Assembly (NCBI RefSeq): GCF_014356525.2
Contig: NC_052514.1
Location: 7,230,837 to 7,294,836, forward strand
Source: Nilaparvata lugens
Lineage: Eukaryota; Arthropoda; Insecta; Hemiptera; Delphacidae
DNA length: 64,000 nucleotides
Reading direction: 5' to 3'
The first letter of the stretch is position 1, and each line of letters starts with the position of its first letter. Made by a program: the position numbers and the translations under genes. The notes under the pieces are model-generated. The model made no database searches. It was not told where the DNA came from and saw only the letters and a program-made list of their open reading frames with translations. This document shows positions 45,590 through 57,022 of the stretch, one piece after another.

Positions 45590-46340
45590 AAAACACGAGA
45601 AAACGGAGAAGAGAATGGAGAAGGAGGAGGTGACGTAGAAGAGGAAGAAGGTAGAAGGAGGAGAAAACGAAGAAGAGAAAGGAGAAGGAGGATTGATTGA
45701 TTGATTGCTTGATTGATTGATTGATTGAGTACTTTATTTATGTAGATTACAATATATACTGGCTTTTACACTAATATACAATAGCTTACAATACAGCAAA
45801 ATTATAGATGAAATTACATAATATAGACTAGGAAAATAATTATTGAACTGTATATGATATTATGAAAAGCAATTTGTAATATAATAACTATAGGTAATTA
45901 TATTGTTATGCATCTACATAAATTGGCGGAGCTTTGGACATATCAATGTCCATTCTTCGGAAAGAATATTAAAAATATATGAGAAGAAGGAGGGAGCACA
46001 ACAACAAGAAGATTGGAGAAGAACAGGTAGACAGGATGGCGTGAAGGAGGGAGAAGGAGAGAGGACGAGGAAGATGAAGAAGAAGAAGGAATAGAAAGAG
46101 GAGAAGAAGTAGGCGGAGGAGTAAAGGAGAAGAAGCAAGAGAAGTAGGTGTTGGAGAAGGAAGCACGAGAAAAAGATGAAATAAGAGAAGTAGGTGAAGG
46201 TGGAGGAGGAAGAAGAATGATAAGAAGAAGAAGAAGAAGAAGCAGAAGAAGCAGAAGATGATCATGAAGTAGAAGAAGAAGAAGAAGAAGAAGAAGAAGA
46301 AGAAGAAGAAGAAGAAGAAGAAGAAGAAGAAGAAGCTGTC
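45590..46340. repeat. GA-rich tract ending in (GAA)n, split by a retroposon
   Basis: Purine-rich text at 45590-45690 and again at 45979-46335, the latter ending in a pure (GAA)n run at about 46267-46335. It is separated by the antisense retroposon copy. Frames across it are artefacts. Confidence 0.85.
45691..45978 (-). mobile_element. ATCA-tailed retroposon, antisense copy in purine tract
   Basis: Begins with eight or more gattgattg-type units and ends at attcttcggaaagaatatta, lacking the last ~25 bp of the core. Embedded directly in GA-rich DNA. Confidence 0.8.
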
Positions 46341-46530
46341 TTAGAGTGGAGCATTGAGAAACGCCAGCTCAGCAGCAAAACATTCACCTCTGATACAAGC
46401 AAGAGCAGTGGCGATGATGTCTCCTCACGTAGCTCAGCTTCGAAATTTTGCAGCATTGAATGGCACAACCAATACCAACTGGCAACTGCAAACTGCCAAC
46501 TCACAGACTGTCCACGAAGCTCCAAACTCC

Positions 46531-46749
46531 TATAGTGTGGTCCACGTTTTAATGGCAGTGGATAAAGATAGAAGAATAGCGATGCCGATTCTCTGCATTA
46601 ATTAATTATATTTCTACACCGTCAAAAACATAATTGACATCGTTGTGGACCTAGAAAAAGATAGTTCCACTGGCTTTGACAAATGATAGACAAGGATAGC
46701 AAAACCAAAGTTGATCAAATACCGTCATTATAACGTGGACCTCACTATA
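46531..46749. mobile_element. 219-bp MITE of the TATAGTGAGGTCCACG family
   Basis: The ends TATAGTGTGGTCCACGTT and the inverse of TATAGTGAGGTCCACGTT pair, followed inward by ttaatggcagtgg / ttataatgacgg. An internally deleted relative of 59345-59716, with the same interior as 6338-6652 but without the hairpin array. Confidence 0.8.
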
Positions 46750-46895
46750 TCACATCTAACTTCGTCACAATACCACAGTTATATTCACTCTAAACTGACA
46801 GTATTACTTATACTGAATAACATCACTGCTCTCCATTCAATTAATGCTTACAGATGCGATAGAATGTGAATAAATAGTTATTTGTATATCTAGAG

Positions 46896-47620
46896 TGAAA
46901 AGTACGACTTTTTCTCCCTGAGGGAAAAAGTTTGAAGCCCGAGGCGAAGCCGAGGGCCACAATTTTCCTGAGGGAGAAAAAGTATTTTTCGCTCGTGATG
47001 TACACAACATTTTTCCTCCATCTACATTTTTTTATAGAAACTGCAAATTAAATCATTCTAATAACTTACGTATTGGTGACAATGTTTCCTAACAATATAA
47101 CCTAAAATCTAAAACCTAAAAACCGGTCGTCTGATAGGCACTGCTGATTGCGCTATCTATCGGCCAAGTGTAACAATTATATCAGCTGGGCTACCAAAAA
47201 TGGCTGACTCCAGATCACGGGTTTCAGATTTGAATTGCAGAATGCAGATCAAAAATATTTGTTGGCTGGTATTTTGAATAGAATAAAATATTTTAAAAAT
47301 TGTATAAATTTTTATCGTCCACTAATATTAAGAATATAATATCATACAAACATATATTTCATGAGTTGATCAAATTTCTGGTTGTGGTATTGAATTCAGT
47401 TGACTCAATGACAGACACCTCTATTACGCTTTCTCATCTGAGCTTAGACCTTCTAACCTATTACCATGTAAGTTTTTAAAATAGAGATGCTTCCCATGTT
47501 ATTTAAATGGAGTCACTTTTACTCCCTAGGGAGTTTTTCTGTTTTTTACTACCTAGAGCGAAAAAGTGACACTTTAGTATTATGTTTCAGGGAGTAAAGT
47601 AAGTACTTTAGACAGTAGGT
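46896..47620. repeat. Segment with GGCGAAGCC palindrome and actttttctccctgaggg repeats
   Basis: gactttttctccctgaggga at about 46909 is answered by its inverse at about 46972. Between them is the palindrome gcccgaggcgaagccgaggg (about 46938-46957). A related ctccctagggag and gagcgaaaaagtgac text occurs near 47520-47575. Element borders unclear. Confidence 0.5.
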
Positions 47621-47843
47621 GGAGGAAAATAAAATTAATTCACTCGAAATTCATACAAAAGTATAAAACGACAAGTTACAAGTGAACAAGATACTACTCA
47701 CAAAAAGTACAGTATGTTACTGGATTTTGTCTCCGAATAGGAGTCAGAATGCACCGATTAATTATTTTTAGTTGAAGTTATTAAATTTTTTTACTTTGAA
47801 TTTTATCAAAAATAGATTTATTAAATTTAAATTTAATTTATTC

Positions 47844-48466
47844 AAGCTGCGTTTACACCGGAGTTGATAACATGAGTTATTAATAAGAAGCTGTCAACTT
47901 GATTGAATCGACAGAAAAATTCTCTTGAAAAAAGTTGATAACTCATGTTTTCAACAGAAAATTCCTTGTCATTAAGAAGATTTATGTTATCCATCGAGAG
48001 TCGGTAACCTTTGTTAATAACAGGTTACTATCTTCCCCGCAACCCCCTCGCCCAGCATCTCTACCCTACAACTACAGCTGCAGACAAAACACGTGACAAA
48101 GTTATTAACTTTTGTTGATAACAAAACTAGCAGCCAAAAGAAAATGTTATCAACTTATGTTGAAAAATTTTGTTTTAAGATCTGGTGTAGGGGCATTATA
48201 ATTTATTTACATTAGATCAGATAAAGATCATTATGTTAATGATCACACACATGTTTCATTCAAATTTGAAGACAATTTTTTGCTTTTTTTCCGGCTGTTA
48301 TATCAAATGAATACTCTCGTTAAATGAAATCGTATGGAAGTAAATTATATTGATAACAAGGAATTTTCTGTTAGAAAGATGGGTTATCAACTTTTATCAA
48401 GAGAAATTTTTAACGATTTAGTCAAGTTAATATTTCGTGTTATCAACTCCGGTGTAAACGCAGCTT
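47844..48466. mobile_element. Foldback element, AAGCTGCGTTTACACCGG ends
   Basis: The ends AAGCTGCGTTTACACCGGAG and its inverse continue inward to gttgataaca. Outside them, attaaatttaaattt-type text is also loosely inverted (about 47757-47843 against 48467-48520). Further in, gaaaattccttgt and acaaggaattttc pair. A ~620-bp non-coding element. Related ends: 53988, 55430-55454 and 55948 (GCGTTTACACGAAAG). Confidence 0.7.
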
Positions 48467-48469
48467 TAG

Positions 48470-49067
48470 ATTTAAATTTATCAAAATTTAATAACTTGCA
48501 CCAAAAATAATTAATAAGGAATAAATTAATCATATGAAAATAAGCATATGTTCATATTATATAGTATCAACTTGTTTAATTATTTTCTACATTTCAACTT
48601 TAAAATGACCTAAGTTAGGGTCGAGACTAGTCGTTGAAATATTTTAAAGTTTTCAATAATAAAGGGTACTACAAGAATTTTATATTGTTTTTATTAACAC
48701 TATAATTGGTATATCACTAAGTGTATTGCGAACAAGAAGCCCTACCACTCAAATGACAGGCCAGTCGCTCAATATGACTTGATAAGTCCTCGCTTGAAAT
48801 TCCCCGCAATTGGATTTGAATTGGGGGCTGCATTTGAAGTGATTCATGCAGCGAAGCCCTACCAACTTTATTGACCAATCTGAATTTGATTGTCTAGAGG
48901 AAAGTCAGTTTCGTATCAAAGGGCTGAACTTATTTTAATTCGTTTGAAATTCGAAGTGGCGATTCACTAAATCAAATTAGGTTAATTAGGTTAATTGGAA
49001 CAGATGAGTGAAAAATTGACAAAGAAGAGTCGATCACCGTTGTCCACAGCTGATTATAAATGAGAAT
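48470..49067. other. No gene recognised
   Basis: A+T-rich; no frame or domain seen. Confidence 0.4.
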
Positions 49068-49153
49068 ATCTATATATAAAAGCGAAATGGCACTCACTCA
49101 CTCACTGACTGACTGACTGACTGACTCACTCACTCACTCGTATAACTAAAAAA

Positions 49154-50411
49154 TCTGGTGTGGTACACTCACACAACTTTCCTTGCTCATATTTGAAACT
49201 ACGATCAGACTTCTGTATATGGTGTATATATAATTGTTTTCAAAGTACTTTTTCTTTGTGTGAATGTGAAATTCGATGATTTTTCATGAATGGAGTCGTC
49301 ATTTTTTCAAAGTCGTCAAAACAGCTGTTCTCTACAGATGAAATATCTCGACTATGTGTTCTTTTTATGAACTGCGCTACCTACCTACCTCATGCACGAG
49401 AAGGAGGTTACTAAGTCCATTTCCCAAGGATGGGGTGGACCCCCCATTGGTTTCCCAGAAAGGAGACTCATGCCAGTTGATAGAGCTGATAATAACTATA
49501 CAGGGTATGAATTTGAAAAAAATCAGTCAATTATTTTTGAGAAATCGTGAAAACATGGTTTTTTAGTAATTATCCGCCATTTTTCTCAAGAATATTACGG
49601 AGCTCCTGCAATTTTCCAAGGAAAAAACTCATGTCATTTGGTAGGGCTTATGAATAGCTATCCTGGTTTAAATTTGAAGAAAATCGTTAAAGCCGTTTTC
49701 GAGAAACCGTGAAAAACCTGGTTTTTTGGTCATTATCCGCCATTTTTCTCAAGATATTACGGAGCTCATGGAATTTTCCCAAAATGAGACTCATGCCAGT
49801 TGATAGTGCTTATGAATATCTATCCATGGTATGAATTTGAAGAAAATCGTTAGAGCCGTTTCCGAGAAAACGGTGAAAAACATGGATTTTTAGTCATTAT
49901 CCGCCATTTTTCTCAAGAATATTACGGAGCTCCTGAAATTTTCCAGGAAATGAGACTTATGCCAGTTGATAGGGCTTATAAATATCTATTCATGATATAA
50001 ATTTGAAGAAAATCGTTAGAGCCTTTTCGAGAAAAACGTGAAAACATGGTTTTTTAGTAATTATCCGCCATTTTTTCCGCCATCTTGAATTGAATTTTAT
50101 TGAATTTCTTATTGTCGGGTCCTCATGGTATAGGGACCTTAAGTTTAAAATTTCAAGTCGATCGGTAATTAGGAATGGAGTTATCGTGTTCACAGACATA
50201 CACACCACACACACATACACACACACACCACACACCACACACACACACACCACATACACACACACACATACACACACACAGACCAATACCCAAAAATCAT
50301 GTTTTTGGATTCAGGGGACCTTGAAACGTATAGAAAACTTAAAATTAGGGTACCTTAATTTTTTTTGGAAAGCAATACTTTCCTTACCTATGGTAGTAGG
50401 GCAAGGAAAGT
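49154..50411 (+). mobile_element. Nested ACTTTCCTTGC-ended element
   Basis: The left end has ggtgtggtacactcacacaa followed by CTTTCCTTGCT; the right end is GGGCAAGGAAAGT, preceded by the small palindrome ggaaagcaatactttcc. A second copy is at 57023-57808. The Helitron text that is continuous at 63186-63225 (aactaaaaatctaccggacc) is split here into 49144-49156 and 50412-50427, which proves that this is an insertion. It contains four ~163-bp direct repeats and a CA-rich stretch (50205-50282). No transposase. Confidence 0.8.
49463..50085. repeat. 163-bp tandem repeat x4 inside the nested element
   Basis: Units marked by gactcatgccagttgatag-like text at about 49465, 49628, 49789 and 49954, each with gttagagccgttttcgag and attatccgccatttttctc. 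The related element at 57023 has only about one unit, so copy number varies. Confidence 0.85.
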
Positions 50412-51085
50412 AAAAACTACCTGACCAAAAACGTTCAAATTTGGTAGGTATGTTCAGTTGGCCCTTTAGAGGCGCACTAAGAAATCTTTCGGTAATATTT
50501 TAACTCTAAGGGTTGTTTTAAAGGGTTCAAAGTTCGTCTTCTAGCATGCATATTCTTCTCCCAATCTCTTAATTATAATTATTGAAATCTCCATATCATA
50601 TGTTACTATAGAACTATAATCTAGATAGAATACCTCTTCGAAACAGTTGTTAACTGGCAACTAAATTAATAATTTTGTCAGGTTGGCATTAAGTTGAGTT
50701 GACTTTGTTAGGTTGGCACCAAGTTGAAGATTTAAATGCATTTATCGCGGAAAAATTGATTGGGCACTGCTACTTTAATCTTGGGAATATTATATTTCTA
50801 GCCGTCAGGCTCGCTTCGCCAGTCTGAGCCATATCCGTTTAGCCAGACGTTTAGTCTGTTTCCCCGACTGGATTGTCCTAACATATGATAAAAATGCTCA
50901 AATGAAAAATGCAAAAATGCAAAAAATGCTGATCTCATTCTTGGACGATCCAGTCGGGGGTCCAGGGGGCGGAGCCCCCTGGGTAGACTGATATGGCGAG
51001 CGAAGCGAGCCTGACGGCTAGTTTACTGATATTTTTATAATACACCTGACGAATTGGGACGGAGTACTGTTACTATAACATGTAT

Positions 51086-51843
51086 ACTAGTAGTTCTGTG
51101 AACAATAGACCTCACGCAGTTTTCTCATCCACAAGTTTCTAATGTCACCTGTTCTAGTTGATTCAGTTGAATCATAATTTACTCTTAAAAACTGTTATTC
51201 GTTTTCTCCTAGATCAAAAACTCACTTATGTTAATAAACTCAGTTCACGTTTGAATTTGTATCCCATATTATGATTTATCCAATTTCGTGATAATCTTTC
51301 CATCTGATGAAAATATTTCTCAACTATTTTAAAATTAATTTTTCTCAATCAAGAATATTATAATATTTCTTCGGCATTATTCAGTTAATTTTATCATTTT
51401 TTATTTCATTTTCAATCACCTATTGAATTTATTTTTCAAATGTGAGAATATTGATACTGATGGGCATGCATTATAAAAAATATTGAAACCGTACCTTATA
51501 GAAATAGACACGGCCAGAAATCTGTGTAATGCATGCAATGCATAATCCACTTGTCAGCTGATTGATTATGAATAATTCTATAGTCTGATTGATCTTATCT
51601 TCAAAGTAGATGATATATAATACAGTGATATCAGAGTATGGAGGAATTCCTTTTCTTTTCATATTATCCTTAAAATGCAAAATTTCAAAAAAACCTTGTG
51701 CATACATCGACGTGCAGTTGAAAAAGGAATATTCCTGCCAAATCTCATCGAATTCTATCAACGCGCTTGGCCGTAATCGCGTTACATACAGACCGACTAA
51801 AGCAAATCGAGTTGATACATATACCTCACTACGTTCGGTGAAT
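51086..51843 (-). mobile_element. TTGACCGAGCGAAG...ACTAGT family, diverged copy d
   Basis: Starts ACTAGTAGTTCTGTGAAC; in the distal half it keeps ggaattcctttt, atacatcgacgtgcag and a decayed acctcactacgttcgg end. About 350 bp of unrelated A+T-rich sequence lies in the middle. Much older than the other copies. Confidence 0.65.
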
Positions 51844-52076
51844 TATATGTAGTGCTGGTTGAGTAAATTGACGTACAACGATTTTAGCCTTGGGATGAAA
51901 ATAGGAGGAACACGATAACGCTCGTTCAATTAGAGATGAACTCAGTTGATCTGAACACTGACAACCCCTTACTTTCTGGTTCTTTTAGTGGTTAGTTGCT
52001 TCTCCTTAGAGCGGCAGGGAGGCGCTAATGATTTACGATTTCCATCCATTATTTAAGCCGGCAATAAAAGGTAACC

Positions 52077-53236
52077 GTGCTTATAGCTCACTTGGTCGCA
52101 AAACTGCTATATTCACACATATATAGCGCACTTCAACACTTCTTCTTATTCTTCTTCTTCCATTTCCACTTCTTCTACTCCTTTTCCTACTCTTCTCTTC
52201 CTGTCCTCTTTTTCTTCTTTCTTCTTCTTCTTCTTCTTTACCTCCTTATTCGTTCTCTTCCTCCTCCTCTTCCTCCTCCTCCTCCTACTCCTCCTCCTCC
52301 TCTTCCTCTTCTTTAATTTTCATATCTTCTTCTCCTGTCCTCTTCTTCCTCTTCTTCATATTTTTCATATTTCATTTTCACTTCTCCTGCATTTCTCTTC
52401 TTCCCTGTCCTTTTCCTCTCCTTTTTCTTCTTCTTCTTTACCTCCTCATTCTTCCTCTTCAAACCTCCTCGTCTTCTTCTCCTTCTTCCTCTTCTTCATT
52501 TTTAATTTTCACTTCTGTATTTATCTTCTTATCTTCTTCCCTGTCCTCTTCTTCTTCTTCTTCTTCACCTCCTAGTTTTTTCTCTTCCTCCTCCTCCTCC
52601 TCCTCTTCTTCTCCCCTCTTCTTCATCTTTCATTTTTACTTCTCCTTCTCCTGTCCTATTCTTCTTCTTCATCTTTTACATTTTTCATTTTGACTTCTCC
52701 TGCATTTCTCTTCTTCCCTGTCCTCTTCCTCTCCTTCTTCTTCTTCTTCTTCTTTACCTCCTTATTCTCCCTCTTCCTCCACCTCCTCTTACTTACTTAG
52801 AATTGTATGGAGGGTTAAGTGTAAGAGAGGGCCGGCCGCGCCCTAACTTCGCTTTCCTAGGTTTTCAATAAAGGCAGCGATTCAATTCAGTTCAATTCAA
52901 TTCAATTCCTCTTCTTCTCCTTCTTCCTCTTCTTCATTTTTAATCTTCACTTCTTCTTCTCCTGTCCTCTTCTTCTTCTTCTTCTTCTTCTTCTTCTTCT
53001 TCTTCTTCTTCTCCTTCTTCTTTCTCTTTCTCCTTCTCTTCTTCATTTTTAATTTTCACTTCTTCTCCTGTCCTTCTTCTTCTTCTTCTTCTTCTTCTTC
53101 TTCTTCTTCTTCTTCTTCTCCTTCTTCTTCTTTTTCTTCCTCCTTTGCTTCCCATTTTCTCCTCCAGTGTCACAGCTCATTTTGTGGCAGAGCTGTTATA
53201 TCCATATATATATATATAGCACACTTCAACATCTAT
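52077..53236. repeat. Pyrimidine-rich (CTT)n satellite bounded by direct repeats
   Basis: The tract from about 52140 to 53160 is nearly all C and T, with a recurring cctgtcctcttcttc phrase (about 52200, 52336, 52545, 52964, 53069 and others). It is flanked by similar ~65-bp segments: tcacttggtcgcaaaactgc...atatatagcgcacttcaac (52088-52139) and tcattttgtggcagagctgt...atatatagcacacttcaac (53176-53231). A retroposon end lies inside. Confidence 0.8.
52795..52910 (+). mobile_element. LINE 3' end with AATTC tail inside the CTT satellite
   Basis: Non-pyrimidine island: agagagggccggccgcgccc, then AATAAAGGCAGCG and repeated attcaattc units. The same AATAAAGGCA design as at about 43460. Confidence 0.7.
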
Positions 53237-53639
53237 ATAGATCAAGATGGTGGTTGTGTGAATTTGTCAGTAGTGACTTTTGTAGCCTGGAAATTGTTCT
53301 CAACAGACCCGTTAATTTACTCTGCGTCAGAGTTCATTTATTTTTCATCAACTTTCTCCTGATTATTGTCGTCAAGTTATAACTGCAGTAGTAACTCATC
53401 TTAATGTGAATTAACATGAGAATATATTGTTCAGAATAAACTCGAGATTAATAATAAGTTTAGAAATGGTTATTCGTTTCAAAATTAGCTTGATTTCCAA
53501 TGTGAAATTATCGTACATTATCGCTATTAATTGAACGAGCGTTAGTGAGTTCCTACTCTAGGGAGTTCGTCCGTTTGTTTTCCGTATAATTTACAAACAC
53601 TTTCGAACGCTTTGATCAATCAGCATCAAATTTAGAAGA

Positions 53640-53830
53640 CTTAGGGCCAGTTGCACGTCCGTCTGTTAAATACATTAACGTCGATTAACAAATCAGCGTT
53701 AGTTTGACGGATTCATTTCTGTTTCACCAAGATCGGTTAGTTTTTAATCCCGATTAAGTTTACTGGTTAACTAACCAAGATTTTAACGGTTTCACAATCC
53801 GGCAACACTGTAATTTAACTGAAACAAAAT
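53640..53830. mobile_element. Decayed GGGCCAGTTGCAC-type MITE end
   Basis: tta-GGGCCAGTTGCACGTCCG at 53651 is the family terminus; the partner end is degenerate (gtttcacaatccggcaacac). Confidence 0.4.
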
Positions 53831-54035
53831 AATTAAGGTTATGTTATTGAAGCGGTGAATTTGAAAATGAAAAATATTAACAAACGAGATTATGGTCCAA
53901 TATTATTAGATAAAGAAAAAATGAGTGATAGTTTAAAGTGAATCTTACTTGCACTAAAACTATCAGCAGAGAAAAATAAAGCTGCGTTTACACCAAAGTT
54001 ATTAACAAATTGTTAATAACTTAATCCTTAATAAC

Positions 54036-54510
54036 GGGGACCGACCTTCGCTCTGGAGTACAAAGGCATAAAAAATGTATTACGAATGAGGAAATTATAA
54101 TAATATTTATGGTTCATACAGAAATGTTCTATCTAATCACAGTGAATTGAGATTAATTCCCAGAAAAATGCAAAAATTTCCCTCAGAAAGGCCCGTTAAA
54201 TTTTAATACTGATTAATGTCACGCGAACCAAACCAGAGAAGACCATTTCAAAAAGATGGTTCTACTGGGATTAATCAGGATTAAAAATAACCCGGCTTTC
54301 TGCAACCGGCACTAAGTACCTGATTGAATGATTACAAAAGTTCAACAGTCATAACTTTGACACAGTCCCTCACACATGAACACTCACATCCATCATCAAC
54401 AGACGACGAAATAATTATTATCAACTGTTTTTCCAAGGATGAATAATAACTATCCTTTCAATGTCCTTCAGCCAGTTTCCCCAGGGATGAAAGCTAGTGC
54501 AATTGAATTT
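54036..54510 (-). mobile_element. Reverse copy of the 7487-8117 repeat
   Basis: Begins CGGGGACCGACCTTCGCTC and follows the 7487-8117 element in reverse, including its nested MITE (aggcccgttaaattttaata ... gcaaccggcac). It continues into the inverted duplication at 54511. Confidence 0.7.
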
Positions 54511-54744
54511 TTATATTATAAACCTACTATGTTCTTAGTTTCGTGAGAATCGTTAGAGCCGTTTTCGAGATCCGGTGAAATAGAAACTTATAAACATCGA
54601 AGCATCCAAACATATAAACATAAATTGCTCGTTTAATAGTATAGGATAGATTCCAATAGATTGAACATAACTTATCATACACATGATGAACATATGTGTT
54701 TGTCGAGTTCCGTTCAATCTAATAGAATCTATAAAGACTAAGTT

Positions 54745-55405
54745 ACTAGTAGTTCTGTGAACAGTAGTCCTCACGTAGTATTCTCATCCACAAGTACCTG
54801 AATGAAACTATATACCTTATGGAAATACATCAATAGACTGGCTTCTCCACACATCTGTGTAATCACTTGTCAGCTGATTTATGATGAATAATTCTAAAGT
54901 CTGATTTTTACTCTAATATTGGCGTATGAAGGAGGCTCCTTTTCCCTTTTATATTATCCTTGAAATGCAAAATTCCCAATAAACTTGTATATACGTCGAC
55001 GCGCAATTTAAAAAGGAACATACCTGACGAATTTCATGTAAATCTATTACCGCGTTTCGCCGTAAATGCACAACATATAAACATTTAAACATTCAAACAT
55101 TCAAACATTTATACACCAGCGGGCAAAGTTTATTCTTTTGCTGGTGATGCCATATATAATACGTAAATTATATATACATATGTAAAGAGATATTTATGAT
55201 TTTGTATTACTATTTTCTTATTTTTAAGTTAACACTTGTATTTTGTTTAAATTTATTGTTCATCATTTTTGATTTGCTCTTTATTTGTGATTGTTTTTTT
55301 TAAATGGAGAAATAAATTATTTGATTTGAAAAAAAAACATTCAAACATTAAGAGAAATGCCAAACCGTCGACTTGACTCTTAGACCTCACTTGACGCTCG
55401 GTCAA
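54745..55405 (-). mobile_element. TTGACCGAGCGAAG...ACTAGT family, copy e with nested retroposon
   Basis: Short form, reverse orientation. Interrupted at 55111-55337 by a piece ending AATAAATTATTTGATTTG plus a run of A, flanked by duplicated aacattcaaacatt, i.e. a 5'-truncated poly(A) retroposon. Confidence 0.8.
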
Positions 55406-55996
55406 TTAAGTTATTTAACATTTTGTTAATAACTTTCGTGTGAATGCAGCTTTATACTACAGAAGACTAACTTGTTCTATTGTTTTATTCTTTGCTATCA
55501 GCATTAAGTGGAAAGCGTTGAGGTTTCATAAGAATAATGCTGACTGTTTAAAGTGAATCTAAACCCATCAAAATTGAGCTGAAGCCTTTGGCAGCCAAAC
55601 CAATCATTGGCTGGCTTGAATCTCGCGCGATACCACGAAGTTATTCGATTAATTCCTTGATCGAAATCCATTATTCAGCAGAGGAGAGGTTATAAGGCAA
55701 TATTAGCTTGATACAATGACACCTAGAAGTCATTACTGAGTCGCGGCGTCACTGGGATGGAGTCGAATACACCGTTATCTCAAACTAGTCGATCATCTTT
55801 TATCTTTCACGGTTTACATTATAAGTTCAGATGGATAGAATGGGAACATTATGTTTTCAATACAGTATTCCAGTTTACCTCGGTATTACCTCAGTATTTT
55901 AGTTAATTCTACCTTTTTCAATACAGTATTATTGTGATAAATAATTCTAAACCTGCGTTTACACGAAAGTTATTAAAAAAATGTTAAATAACTTAA

Positions 55997-56414
55997 TTGA
56001 CCGAGCGAAGTGAGTCAGTTTACACCTTAGAAGGTCTAAGATTCAAGTCGACGGTTTGGCATTTCTCTTAATGTTTGAATGTTTATATGTTGCGCATTTA
56101 CGGCGAAACGCGGTAATAGATTTTCATGAAGTTTGACAGGTATGTTCCTTATTGAATTGCGCGTCGACGTATATACAAGGTTTTTGGAAATTTTGCATTT
56201 CAAGGATAATATAAAAGGGAAAAGGAGCCTCCTTCTTACTCCAATATTAGAGTAAAAATCAGACTATAGAATTATTCATCATAAATCAGCTGACAGATTA
56301 CACAGATGTGTGGAGAAGCCAGTCTATTGCTGTATTTCCATAAGGTCTATAGTTTCATTCAGGTACTTGTGGATGAGAATACTAAGTGAGGACTACTGTT
56401 CACTGAACTACTAG
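55997..56414 (+). mobile_element. TTGACCGAGCGAAG...ACTAGT family, copy f
   Basis: Complete short form, + orientation, with a ~19-bp insertion (gtcagtttacaccttagaa) after the first 16 bp. It forms the right arm of the inverted duplication. Confidence 0.8.
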
Positions 56415-57022
56415 TAACTTAGTCTTAAAAAATTCTATTAGATTGAACGGAACTCGACAAACACATATGTTCATCATGTGTATGATAAGTTATGTTCAAT
56501 CTATTAGAATCTATCCTATGCTATTAAACGAGCAATTTATGTTTATATGTTTGGATGTTTCGATGTTTATAAGTTTGTATTTCACCGGATCTTGAAAACG
56601 GCTCTAACGATTCTCACGAAACTCAGAACATAGTAGGTTTATAATATAAAGGAGTTATTTTAACGGCAAATCGATCAGAAAACTATTCGCCAAAACTGGA
56701 ATCACAGGTGCTATAATAATATTCAATTTAATAAAATATCAATCAAAATATTTGAATAAAAATATTGATTATCAACTAGTGACCCCCTGGGTTGGAGAAC
56801 TCGCTCATGAATTTTTTTATTGTAATCTTTGAAATCCGTAACTTTTAAGAATACAGAGTTGGTGGGAATCATGGAAACACCTGAATATTACTTTCGAAAT
56901 GAAAAAACTACTTTTCTGTCGCTTCAAAATCTTTGTCTGCTATATAATTGAATCCGCCATTAGATATGAATCACTTTCAATTAGTAGGAGGCCATGTGAA
57001 AAAGAAATCCAAGTGAAAAAAA

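Larger units (their letters stand above)
49069..51021 (+). mobile_element. Helitron-like non-autonomous element, copy 1
   Basis: The 5' terminus TCTATATATAAAAGCGAAAT is preceded by A (49068). The 3' terminus CTAG at 51018-51021 is followed by T. Insertion between A and T with TC...CTRR ends is the Helitron signature. Just before the 3' end lies GGCGAGCGAAGCGAGCC, which can fold with a GAA loop, as the family's 3' hairpin requires. The 3' ~220 bp (from ctagccgtcaggctcgc at 50797) has inverted text against the very end. The element is split by another element at about 49154-50411. No Rep/helicase coding. Matches 63129-63909. Confidence 0.75.
54511..56650. repeat. Composite inverted duplication (arms ~0.7 kb, spacer ~0.5 kb)
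   Basis: The left arm 54511-55454 and right arm 55948-56650 are reverse complements carrying the same four modules in the same order: TCCTATACTATTAAAC-type end segment, 90-bp hairpin, TTGACCGAG repeat, and GCGTTTACACGAAAG end. The left arm is longer because of a retroposon at about 55111-55337; the right arm has about 19 bp inserted near 56013. Spacer 55455-55947 is single-copy A+T-rich DNA. See findings. Confidence 0.85.

Noticed and set aside
46354..46605. 83-codon + frame and overlapping 87-codon minus frame
   Set aside because: They join (GAA)n and a MITE end; both strands open, no domain.
49990..50413. Cys/Val-rich and Thr/His-rich frames
   Set aside because: Translations of the CA-rich stretch inside the nested element.
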